Source of the DNA: Arcuatula senhousia
Lineage: Eukaryota; Mollusca; Bivalvia; Mytilida; Mytilidae
Reading direction: 5' to 3'
Length of the DNA stretch: 64,000 bases
Assembly (NCBI GenBank): GCA_963971305.1
Contig: OZ020308.1
Location: 27,495,275-27,559,274 of the forward strand
The notes under the pieces were generated by a model. It had not been told where the DNA came from. It saw only the letters and a program-made list of their open reading frames with translations, and made no database searches. Below, in pieces: positions 1-12,500 of the stretch (the stretch's first letter is position 1; each line of letters starts with the position of its first letter). A program made the translations under genes and the position numbers.

Positions 1-425
1 ATGGTTCTAGATAGCTTCATAAAGGTATCCATGTCTCTTCAATTATTTTGCATGATTATCTGTAAGATTTTGGTTTGCAGAACAATTTGTTAATCCATTG
101 TATTTTCTGTAGCATGTGACATCTGAAAAACTTCAAATGAGATTTTCGTAACACTTATATACTCTTATACATGAAAAGGGCAATTTTCAGGAAGGGTTTA
201 TTTTTTGTGATTTTTTTGCATAATAGCTTTTTTCAGAAAAATAAATCATGTAAAGATTTATTTGTATGTAGATATAAGATCACATTGTAAAACCAAGAAA
301 ACTTAATTAACTGTAAAGAAAACAAAGAGGGCTTAAAAAAAAGTGCCAAGCTGGACATTTGTGTCTTCAAACAGGCAACCATTGACATTAGACCGTAATA
401 ACCAATGATACTTTATATTTTACAG
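1..425 (+). other. NF1 intron (3' part)
   Basis: AT-rich intron sequence ending in the acceptor TTTTACAG before the first visible exon. I see no gene or recognisable repeat in it. Confidence 0.8.
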
Positions 426-545
426 AGAAGTGTAACAGGAGGCTTGGGATCAATACAAGCAGAAATCATGGCAGACACAGCAGTGGCCTTGACCTCTGCT
501 AATGTACAGTTAGTGTCAAGGAAGGTCATAGGTCGCCTTTGTAGG
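426..545 (+). CDS. NF1: NF1 exon 1 of window
   Basis: Forty codons starting [13 protein letters not shown] and ending [11 protein letters not shown], in the conserved helical-repeat region. The acceptor is TTTTACAG and the donor is AGG|GTAAGC. Phase is 0 in and 0 out. Open reading upstream of 426 is intronic. Confidence 0.95.
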
Positions 546-3500
546 GTAAGCCAAGATTATTTGTTTACAAACTTCATCTTTGTGAATATGTTCATGCCAA
601 GAAAAGAAATAATTATACCCCAAATTGTAAGAGAAGGGGCTGTATTGCAATCACCTTGTTTGTCTGTCTGTCAAGTACGAATTTTTGTTACAGATTTCTT
701 GGCTTTAATGATAGTACACAGCTTTAGAATGATGGAATATAATCTGCCTCCTCTATTTAGATCATCTTAAAAAAAACATATATTAACCCTTCTAAATTAG
801 ATTAAATTAAAGATAAAGTTTATCATAATATTTTGAATTATTAGACTGAAGCTACATTTACCAATGATTTTTTTTCCTTTTACAGCTGATAGACAAGACC
901 TGTACATCCCCTACTCCCACTTTAGAACAACACTTGATGTGGGACGACATTGCCATCTTAGCCAGATATTTACTCATGTTGTCCTTCAATAACTCACTCG
1001 ATGGTAGGTGTATTCAGAAAATCTTATACATGTATAAGGATATGCATAATAGGTTCTTCTACAAGTTTTTATTGAAGATCAGGGATTTTTATCCATACGA
1101 GCAAGAAATTCTGCCTTTTAACTGTTTTAGTGCAGCGAATTGAGTTATAAGATAAATTTATTTCACAAGTGGATCTTTATTTAATCACCAAAGCAAGAAC
1201 ATATTCTTTTGTTTTTAACAGGCAAATACAGAATTCATTGATTCGACAAAGTCATGAATATTTGCATAAATTTCACTCAAGCATTTTTCAGTTATTTTAT
1301 TTTACATAACTGTCATTGTTTTTCTCTTTAAAGTACCTTGAGAATACTTATTATGCCTTGGTTGTAAGAAAGGAAACTGAACATGTATATATTTCTTTAT
1401 CGTCTATTTAGAGGTGGTTTTCTTTTTCAGTTGCCAGCCATTTGCCATTTTTATTCCACATTGTGACATTATTGGTGTGTACTGGACCCCTGTCTCTTAG
1501 AGCCTCAACACATGGTCTCGTCATCAACATAATCCATTCTCTGTGTACCTGCTCACAGCTTAACTTCAAAGGTTAGTACTGGACCCCAGTCTCTGAGAGC
1601 CTCAACACATGGTCTCGTCATCAACATAATCCATTCTCTGTGTACCTGCTCACAGCTTAACTTTAAAGGTAACAGGCCTTATCAAGTTCTAGAATCTATA
1701 GCAGTTTTCAATTAGTTTTTAAAAGTATTAAGGATTGATTTCTCTTTGCATTTATGTGAAATAATTACATTATCATGAAATTCAAAACAATGTAGTGGAT
1801 GCTACGTATTTCTTGAAAATGAACACATTATGATAACTTTTTTATTTCCAACAGTAATTTCATCAAATGAATCAGAAAGGTAAGGGAAGTCAAGATTCTT
1901 CAGTTCAGTTGCATGTCTTGGCCCAGTTATTTTCCGAAAAATACACTTGCTGGTAATCTTCCAATAAACCACAGTGAAGTCAGACCCCTTCTTTCCACCT
2001 GATTACTCCTAAAAATCTTAGTAATATGCAAGTATTCTTAAAATTTATCTTTTTCTTCTATTTTGTAGAGGCCACATTAAAAGTACTGAAGATGAGTCTT
2101 GCTGAGTTCTCCCTTCCAAAGTTCTACCAGTTATTTGGTATCAGTAAAGTTAAATCTGCAGCCGTTAGTGCATTCCGTACCAGTTTCAGACCAGGAGATC
2201 GATCTTTTACCATGTCCCCTCCCGAGCATGAGAAGTTATCCCTTAGTTCACTAGAGACGATAGTTGATGCTTTGTTAGAAATCATGGAGGTGAGAAAGTG
2301 TTCTATAAATTAAAATTTTATTATGTGTTTTTAGGGAACATATTATTTTATACACCCTTTATACTAAGAAGGGTTTTGTTGGAAAAATATGAAAGATTTC
2401 ATTACAAATCAAATTGGAAGTAAATAATGATACAAAAATTTTAAATGTCAGCCAACACAGTAGCTATGTGCATAATCATTTATTTTCATGGGGATAAAAT
2501 TTCATGGTTTAGAGCACAAAACTGAATTGGAGGGGACAAATTTTCTTGGATTTTGTAATTTTGATATACACTCTTTAACTAAATATTTAAAATTTGAGGG
2601 GATTTAATTTCGTGGATTTTTCTTACCAACGAAATAAACGAAAATTAATCCCCCACAAATATTCTGCTTCTGGCTACAGTAATTAAGAAATGAAAAATGC
2701 AAAAAAAAAACTATACAAAAAAAAGCTGGAATCATGTTTACCACAAAAGGCAGATAAGATGACCAATAATTTGCCAAAAACATATATTTATTTCTGCCAT
2801 TGAATTTTCAGAAAAGTAATATTAAGCATAAACAAGAGAATGACTAACTACATGTACACATATTTCTTTATAACTACAGGCCAGTGTTAAAGACATTCCA
2901 AATTGTGATTGGCTACAACAGTGGACTGATCTGTCTAAAAGGTAGGTCAAGTTAAAAATAGTTGGTTTCAAAGAATATATTCAACCACTTTGATATTATA
3001 TTAGTGAGTAACAGTTTTTGTGGGGTTTATACATTTTGATTGGTACCCAAGTGCAAAAAAAGATCTGCAAAATAATTGATAGCCTTTTACTTACATGTAT
3101 ATGTATTACCCCAAATTCAAACCTATAAGATACATGTAAATCTGATAAACTTTTGTATTTTTTTAAAAAATTTACACCTGTCAAAAAGTGAAGTCTAAGT
3201 AAGAAAGTTTTAGTTTAATTGATAGTATGTATAATGATTGTTCATTGTCAAATTGAATACCTATAATATTTACAGATTTGCATTCCAATACAACCCAGCA
3301 TTACAGCCCAGAGCTATCATTGTGTTTGGTTGTATCAGTAAAACTGTAACAGACTCAGAAGTCAAACAACTACTCAAAATTATGATGAAGGTATATAGTA
3401 GTCAATTATTAGGTTTAGTACCATTGTTCTTATATGTAACACATGGTAAAAGCAGGCAGAACTGTCAGTATATCTGTTGAATTCCTCTTTGGAAATACAT

Positions 3501-6500
3501 GTAAAAACTGTTGTGCCAATTAAGCATTTTACATGCATATAATAATAGATTAATAATAATATATCTTGACATATTTAAAAAAGTCTTATAAAAGGCATAT
3601 ACATGTAGAATTTGAAGAGAGAATTGAAGCTAAAAGTCCTGAACCAATCAAAGAAAAGCAATCTATTTTGAATCTTATGTTGCTTAACCTCTTACATAAC
3701 ATTTTTGGCCAGATTTCATGAAGTGAAAATCGGGACTATAAATGGTTAATTATACCCCTGCTTCAAAGAAGAGGGGGGTATACTGTTTTACCCTTCTCCA
3801 TCTGTCTGTTTGTTCGTCTGTCCATAACATAATTTCCATCACAGTTTTCTCAGCAACTACATGACGCTGAGGTCTGATATTTTGCATATGACTTTCTCCT
3901 ATAGTACCATATGGGATACACCAATTTCATGCTCCTACGTCAACGACTTCCTGTTTACCAAATACTTATAAGTTTTTACACATGGTGTACATACATTCAA
4001 AATTTTCATCAAAGTTTCCTCAGCAACTACATGATGCAGAGGTCTAATATTTTGCATAAGCTTTGTCCCACATGGTGTATAGCAATTTTATGTCCCTAGG
4101 TCAACTACTTCATGTTAAACGAATACTTTGTTTTTGCACATAGTGAACATAAATGCAAAATTTTCGTCAAAGTTTTTTCAGCAACTACAAGAGATAGAGG
4201 TCTGATATTTTGTGTATAGCTTAATCTTAATAGTTCCATATGGCGTATAGTGACTTTATGTTCCTAGGTCAACTACTTCCTGTTTACAGAGTATTTAAAC
4301 TTGTATGCATGGCATAGTTTGTGGAGCAGGGGTATCACTAGTGATCATTAGCTCACAGTTTACTTGTTTATAATGCTTTGCAGCCTGTTAGGAAAGTATT
4401 TTCAAAACATTTTGCTCAGCACCTCCTATCACAGCTTCTTTATACATTGTATTTGGTCTGCAGCATGATCATATCAGATTTGTTTGTAATTTCAGGCTCT
4501 GGAATCCTTCACAGATTTAGTTTTGATAGAAGCTATTGTCATGTGTCTCACTAGGCTACAACCATTGTTAAGATCTGTAAGTTATTCTTTATTAGAATAG
4601 TAAACTGTTGATAACCTAAATAAGGCGTTTTCTCTTAGAAAAGTTTCCTTAGATGTAAAAAAAAATTGGATTAAAGTTTTCAAAATGAGTTTTAAAATTT
4701 CTCAAAAGATGAAACTTAAAACATGATGAAAAAAAATATGATATATGATATTGTAAGCTTGCTGAATGCATAGTATCTATAGTTAGTTATTGATGTTCCT
4801 CCCAATCCTTCAAAAGATCATTTTTGTCTCGCCTGCGACGAATAGTCGCGGAAGGCGAGACATAGGTATTACTTTCCGGCGACGGCGGCGGCGGCGACGG
4901 CGGCGGCGTAAACTTTTTTGTAAGACTTTTGTGGACAATGAATTGCTTGAAAAGTATAATAGCTAGGCATCTGATATTTGGTATACAGACAGTTCAGGTT
5001 ATGGTCTACGCAACTGTCACCATGCCGTGTGACCCTGACCCCATTTTCACGCTCCAGTGACTCTGTGAACTTAGGTCTTTTTTCAGGCCGTAAACTTTTT
5101 TGTAAGACTTTTGTGGACGATGAATTGCTGGAAAAGTATATTAGCTAGGCATCTGATATTTGGTATACAGACAGTTCAGGTTATGGTCTACGCAACTGTC
5201 ACCATGCCGTGTGACCCTGACCCCATTTTCACGCTCCAGTGACTCTGTGAACTTAGGTCTTTTTTCAGGCTGTAAACTTTTTTGTAAGACTTTTGTGGAC
5301 GATGAATTGCTGGAAAAGTATATTAGCTAGGCATCTGATATTTGGTATACAGACAGTTCAGGTTATGGTCTACGCAACTGTCACCATGCCATGTGACCCT
5401 GACCCCATTTTCACGCTCCAGTGACTCTGTGAACTTAGGTCTTTTTTCAGGCCGTAAACTTTTTTGTAAGACTTTTGTGGACGATGAATTGCTGAAAAAG
5501 TATATTAGCTAGGCATCTGATATTTGGTATACAGACAGTTCAGGTTATGGTCTACGCAACTGTCACCATGCCATGTGACCCTGAACCCATTTTCACGCTC
5601 CAGTGACTTTGTGAACTTAGGTCTTTTTTCAGGCCTTAAACTTTTTTGTAAGACTTTTGTGGACGATGAATTGCTGGAAAAGTATATTAGCTAGGCATCT
5701 GATATTAGGTATACAGACAGTTTAGGTTATGGTCTCAGCAACTGTTACCATGCTGCGTGACCCTGACCCCATTTTCTTGCTCTAGTGACTCTGTGAACTT
5801 AGGTCTTTTTCAGGCTGAAAAACTTTTTTGTAAGATTTTTGTGGATGATGAATTGCTGGAAAGTTATAACAGCTAGGCATCTGATATTGGGTAAACAGAC
5901 AGTTGCGGTTATGGACAATGCAACTGTCACCATGCCATGTGACCATGACCCCATTTTTACGCTCCAATGACTCTGTGAACTTAGGTCTTTTTTTCAGACA
6001 GAAAACTTTTTGTAATTCATGTGTGGACAATGGATTGCTTGAATAGTATAATAACTAGGCATCTGTTATTAGGTATACATACACTTTTTGTGTTTATATC
6101 AAGAAATGAAAGCTTAGGTAGTTGATTTTAGTGATGGTGCCGGCAGGCGAGACATACTTTTAGTGGCCACACTTGTTTCTCCCATTATTAAAGTATGTAG
6201 ATTTCTGCTACAAAATTTTGAATAAAATTTACTATCAACTTAGTTAAAAGTAAGTAATTTTGATGAGACTTCTACATAATATTTTTTAAGTCAAAACAAA
6301 TTGCTTTTTTCAGGACTCTACTATCCAAAAGTTTCTGTTAATAGTGGCAATATCTACATAATATTTCTGAAATTAAAACAAATTGTTTTTCAGGATTCTC
6401 CCATCCACAAGTTTCTGTTCTGGGTGGCCATATCTGTGCTACAACTAGATGAGGTATCTCTGTATGCCGCAGGATTAGCTCTCTTAGAACAAAACTTACA

Positions 6501-9500
6501 CACTCTTGACAACATGGGGTTGTTTGATATTAAGGTGAGTATATCAGTAATGCCCCCCCCTATTAGAAAAAAACTTGCACACTTTAGACAACATGGGATT
6601 GTTTGATATAAAGGTTAGTATATCAGTAATGCTTTCTGCCACCTGCTTTGGGGTGGCCATTTATTTGCTACAACTAGATGAGATGTCTCTTTATGCTGCA
6701 GGATTAGCTCTCTTAGAACAAAACTTACATACTCTTGACAACATGGGATTGTTTGATATAAAGGTGAGCTTATCAGTTATGCCCCCCCCACCCTGTTTTA
6801 GATGACCATATTTTTGTTACAACTGGATGAGGTGTCACTGTATGCCTCAGGATTAGCTCTCCTAGAACAAAACTTACACACTCTCGACAACATGGGATTG
6901 TTTGATATAAAGGTGAGCTTATCAGTAATGCCTCATTTCCTACTTTATGGGGCCATATTTTTGTTACAACTGGATGAGATATCCCTGTATACTGCTGGCT
7001 TAGCTTTCTAAAAGTAAATCTTCATGGGGTTGCTTGACATGAAGGTGAGCAGAGCATTGGTAGAAAATGGAAACAATCAGATTTCAGACTTAGAAACCTA
7101 CATGTATGCCTAGAAGCCAATGAATCTGAAGAAGTTATAAGTAAGATCTAGTTAAAAAAATTTGACCTACCACAATGCAACGGCAGGACCTAGTAATTGT
7201 CTTCGTCCGTCCATCCATCACACTTTGTAAGCACAACTTCTCTAAGCCTGATTAAAAGAATTTGATGAAATTTTGTGAGATTGTTTGTCATGATATGCAG
7301 TTAATCATAAGGCACTGCCATTTTGATTTATAGACAACAGTGTTCTCCCCGAAAAATTGCAATAGCACTGTGGTGAACATGTGACGACTGCAATTGTTAA
7401 AAATTATAGCACTGTGGCTCTAATGCATTCTAATATGATAATAGGTGCAACCTAAAATGGAACGCAGTTTTAGAATATTTTTGTCAAAAAATGTCATTGA
7501 TAAATAACTAATAATTACAAATATCGAATTATTTGTGTACATTACAAATATTTGTAACATTCTAAAATAGTGTCAAAATGTAATAGGATGACGTTGACGG
7601 GACAAAATAACCTTCTTTTGGTGTTACGTAATCCATGACGTCATTTCCTGGTCAGAGTATTTCGCGCTTCAGCAGAAGTAAACACAGCAACCTTTTTCTG
7701 CCAGGTTTGGGATGATTTTCTGTATACCAATATATCTTTTTAGAAGTATTGGGTGGAGAAGATTGATATAAAAACCTGGCGGAAAATTACGACTTGTTTC
7801 AATCAGGATTTTAGAGAAAAAAAACACTGGAACATGCACATATGCACAGGATTGATTTAAAAATCTCCATGATCAACCAAGGTAAGACCATCTTTTTAGC
7901 TCACCTGGACCTGTCGTCGTCTGTCGTCGTCTGTAAACAATTTTTCAAACGTTAACTTGTCCGACACCATAAGTCCAATTGCAACCAAACTTGGTATAGT
8001 TGTTTAGTGGCATTATGTGTACAAAACTATCGTTCGGATTTTTGATTCGTAAAAAAACATGGCCACCATGGCTAAAAATAGAACAGGGGGGTAAAATACA
8101 GTTTTTTGCAAATAACTCAAAAACGGTCACAGATATCAAAATTCTGGCATAGGGTAAAAGTGATCAGCACCTCAAGATCTACCTGCCCAGAAATTTTCAA
8201 AAAGATCCAACAACCAATGTAGGAGTTATTGCCCTTTTTTTGGATTTTTTCAAAATTTTGCACTTATTTAGCCCTATATCTTGAAAACTATACAAGATAT
8301 TTTAAAAATTCAAATTGCATATGATTAAGCACATCAAGATCTACATTTCATGTAATTAGGTCAAAGCTGTAGAACCATTTCTTTTAGGAGTTATGGCCCT
8401 TAAAGCGTCAAAATTTACCATTTTTCATTACTTTTACCCTGAATTTCAAAGATTAACTTGTCTGACACCATACATCCAACTTCAACCAAACTTGGCAAAG
8501 TTGTTTAATAGCATTAATGCTACAATTCTATCGTTCAGATTTTTGATTCGTCAAAAAATATGGCCTCCATGGCTTAAAATAGAACATAGGGGTCAAATTA
8601 CAGTTTTTTGCAAATAACTCAAAAACGGTAACAGATATCAAAATTCTGATGGGAGACAAAAGTGATTAGCATCTCAAGATCTACCTGCTCTGAAATTTTC
8701 AAGAAGATCCAACAAATGACATAGGAGTTATTGCCCTTTTTCTGGATTTTTTCAAAATTTTTCACTTATGTAGCCCTATATCTTGAAAACTATACAAGGT
8801 ATTTCAAAAATTCAAATTGCATATGATTAAGCACATCAAGATCTAAAACTCGTGTAATTAGGTCAAAGCTGTAGAACCATTTCTTATAGGAGTTATGGCC
8901 CTTAAAGTGTCAATATTTACCATTGTTCATTACTTTTCCCCTGACTTGTCTGAAACGGTAAGACCAACTGCATCTTAACATGGCACACTGTTTGATAGCT
9001 TATATGCTACAACTCTATCGTTCAGATTTTTGATTCGTAAAAAAAACATGGCCACTATGGCTAAAAATAGAACATAGGGGCAAATTTCATTTTTTGGCTA
9101 ATAACTCAAAACTGGTTTCAGATATCAAAATTGTGCAAGAATCAAAAAGTGATCAGCATATTAAGATCTACCTGTCCTGAAATTTCTGAAAAGATCTGAC
9201 TGCTGATGTGGAAGTTATTGTTCTTTTTCCTAATTTTTGCCAAAGCCCAATATCTTGAAAACTAACCAAGATATTTCATAAATTTAAATCGCATATGGTT
9301 AAGCACAATAATATCTACAAATACATGTATCTGTGTAGTTCAGGTGAGCGATTCAGGCTCTTGGGAGCCTCTTGTTTACTATTCAGTGTTGTAAAGCTTT
9401 ATTTAAAAGATTGTCTTAAACATTGCCATAATTTGGTTGAATTACCAGTAAACAATCACGATTATTCCTAACGCACCTGTTTACAATGACCTTTCTCGCA

Positions 9501-12500
9501 TGAACTTGGCGAGATCATTTCATCTCTTTGACAACGAGAGTTTCATTGAAAATCTATTTAGAGGGTTTAGTTTTGACTTTCCATCCGTATTCCCCTGTAT
9601 ATTTTTAAAAGAAACTTAACTGTGGTTATTAAATCTGTCAATTTTAAAATTTATTTAGAAAAAAGCATCGAATTTCTGGCCCCATAGAAATTCATGCCTA
9701 GTGCGCTTGCGCGCACTCGGCACATCCGTTTCGAAAAAATTACAAACCATTAACTTTTGGAAATTTCTACATATGTGGGACTGCGTCCCATATTATAAAC
9801 TCTCAAATAATAGCACTGTGGCAACAATTATTGCACTGTGGTACCACAGTGCTATAATGACCTGGGGAGAACACTGGACAAATTTTAGAGGAGATATGGG
9901 ACTAAATTGACTTTGTTCATTTTAGGTCAGAGGAACACTTTTTGAGTGAAGATTTTGATAAAATTTTATAGGATTGTTTGTCATGATATGTAGGTAATGA
10001 TATTGCAATACCATTTTCATTCTTCAAATTATAGTAAATTTTCAACTTTAATGCAGTGGCGGGGGACTTTGGCTATGTGTAGCAATCTTGTGATTTTTAA
10101 CATGTATATACAACACATAAAGATTAAACAAATAAAATAATGATAAGTTATTGAATAAAACATCAATAATTATGAATAAGAATGTCCATTAATTTCTATT
10201 TTATGTTTCTTTTATTACAGCCATTAGAGGCAATCATGATGGAGACTAGGGAACCCTTAGAGTGGCACTTCAAACAGCTAGACCATGCCATGGGACTTAG
10301 TTTTAAGGCTAACTTTAATTTTGCCTTGGTGGGCCATTTACTCAAAGGTTTGTTTGTTACGAAATATATTCTGCATCAGATTTAAAAAAAATAATGAGTA
10401 GTTTGCAAACTTTCAGCATTTTATGGCATATCAAAGAAGTTTCAGAACATATAGTTTCTGTCAGTAAGTTTGTTCATCGATCACTTCTAAGATCTACAAT
10501 TGTGTTTTAAAGCTGATTTCTCTGAAATCTGAAGTCACATTGTTAGAAATATTTGTACACTTAATTTACAGAACAGGACAACACATTCCAGCAAAAAGTA
10601 TGTAATGTCTCAAAAATATCTGTGAGCAGGTCATAATTTCCTAGGAAGACTCATTTGCTTGTTTATTTAAATTCAAGTTTATTTAATATAAACATTTGTT
10701 TTCTGCAAAGGAATAACTCTTAACTATTTTCGGAAACATGTAGCATTATCTAATTTCAGGATTTCGACATCCACAGCCCACCACAGTTTCTAGGACAATA
10801 CGGGTACTTAATCAGCTGTTATCAATAACAGTCAAACCAACTAATAGGTAAGTATTGATTGGGTTCAGTTTCTAGAACAATATGGTTACTTAATCAGCTG
10901 TTATCAATAACAGTCAAACCAACCAAAAGGTAAGTGTTGATTGGGTTCAGTTTCTAGGACAATACGGGTACTTAATCAGCTGTTATTAATAACAGTCAAA
11001 CCAACCAATAGGTAAGTGTTGATTGGGTTCAGTTTCTAGGACAATAGGGGTACTTAATCAGCTGTTATCAATAACAGTTAAACCAACCAACAGGAAGTGT
11101 TGATTGGGTTCAGTTTCTAGGACAATACGGGTACTTAATCAGCTGTTATCAATTACAGTCAAACCAACCAATAGATAAGTCCTGCATGGATTAAACATGG
11201 TGAAGGACATGTTTTTTTTTATACACAGAATCGAAGAAAATGTTGCCCGGGGATACATCAGACAAATTGACTGCCATCTTTCAAAATTTTTGCTGTTTGT
11301 CATCTTACTAGCTCTTTATGATGCAAAAAAACTATAGAATTGTAGTATTTGTTGAGTTGAAAATTGTATGACTCAAAGCCATTTTTCATTGGAATTATAT
11401 CAAGAAAGAAAAGCTGGGAAATTGTATTTCTTTTGAATAATATAAAGAGCAGGAAAGAAAAAAGAAAAGCTGATTCCAATTTCAGCAATAAGATTTTAAG
11501 GATTTTACAAATTACTATTCAGCCATTATAGACCCTGTTACAGAGTTAAAAGTAGGAGAAATTTTTACTTCATATTCATATTGTTATCATCTGTAATTTC
11601 TTATCTGTAAATTTACCCTATGACAAAGTAAAAAAGTGGGAGTAAATTTTCACTTTATTTTCATATTGCTATCGCATGTAATTTCTTTTCTGTTACTTTA
11701 CAGGGACAAGTTTGAGGTTACTCCACAGACAGTTCCATATTTAGCTGGTGAGTTTCCATCTATTCTTATCAATTTGTTCCTAAAACATTTGTCTTACTGT
11801 TCATGGGTACCAAATTTTGGTGGTTTTAAGAAAACCAGACTACCCACAAAATTCATGAAAATTGAGACCCGTGCATGAATAATAATGAAACCACAGTATA
11901 TAGGAAGATAGAAAATCTGAAACTGATTGTTTTGCAAACTTCGAAAGTGTTGTAAACCTACATTTTATAGTCTTTAGTCAAACAAAGCAATGTTATTAAT
12001 GAACTAGATTACTTCCTGAATTAATAGCAATAAAATGGTTGAAATTAGATGATTTGAATGCTGTTGTTTTAAAATAATATTTAATTTTTTGTCTCATAAG
12101 AAGGAATATTTCATGCATTAAATTTCGAAAGCTAGTTTTTAATTACAAATTTTATTCTTGTTTTTAGCACTTGTATCAGTGTCAGAGGAAGTCAGGAGTC
12201 GTTGTCATCTCAAACATCGGATCAGCCAGTACATGATGACAGAGTCGCCCTCTAGTGACAGCCTCAGTGCAGAAATCCCACAAATGACCACCACACCAGG
12301 TGGCAGTTCAAACAGTTCAACAGGGTCAGGTCAATCTATCCCAGCAACCCCTGCTCCACCTGCAGCTCCGCCCACTGTACCTCCCACTCAGAATAATACT
12401 CTCCCCATGGCTACGCCCACACCTAAACGTCAGAAGAGCTGGGATTTGCTGGACCAGTCAGCTATGAATACTGCTAGAGGCATGCAGAAAGGAAATACTC

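Noticed and set aside
1855..1879. Possible 25-base micro-exon between NF1 exons 3 and 4 (acceptor CCAACAG, donor AAAG|GTAAGG)
   Set aside because: Exon 3 ends in phase 1 and exon 4 begins in phase 1, so they join directly and match NF1; adding 25 bases would shift the frame. It could at most be a poison exon.
4826..6153. CRISPR-like regular repeats
   Set aside because: Units are about 180 bases with no short repeat plus unique spacer pattern, and the DNA is from an animal nuclear genome.
6301..7011. Three overlapping plus-strand open frames read as separate small genes
   Set aside because: They are NF1 exon 8 and its copies read through introns.
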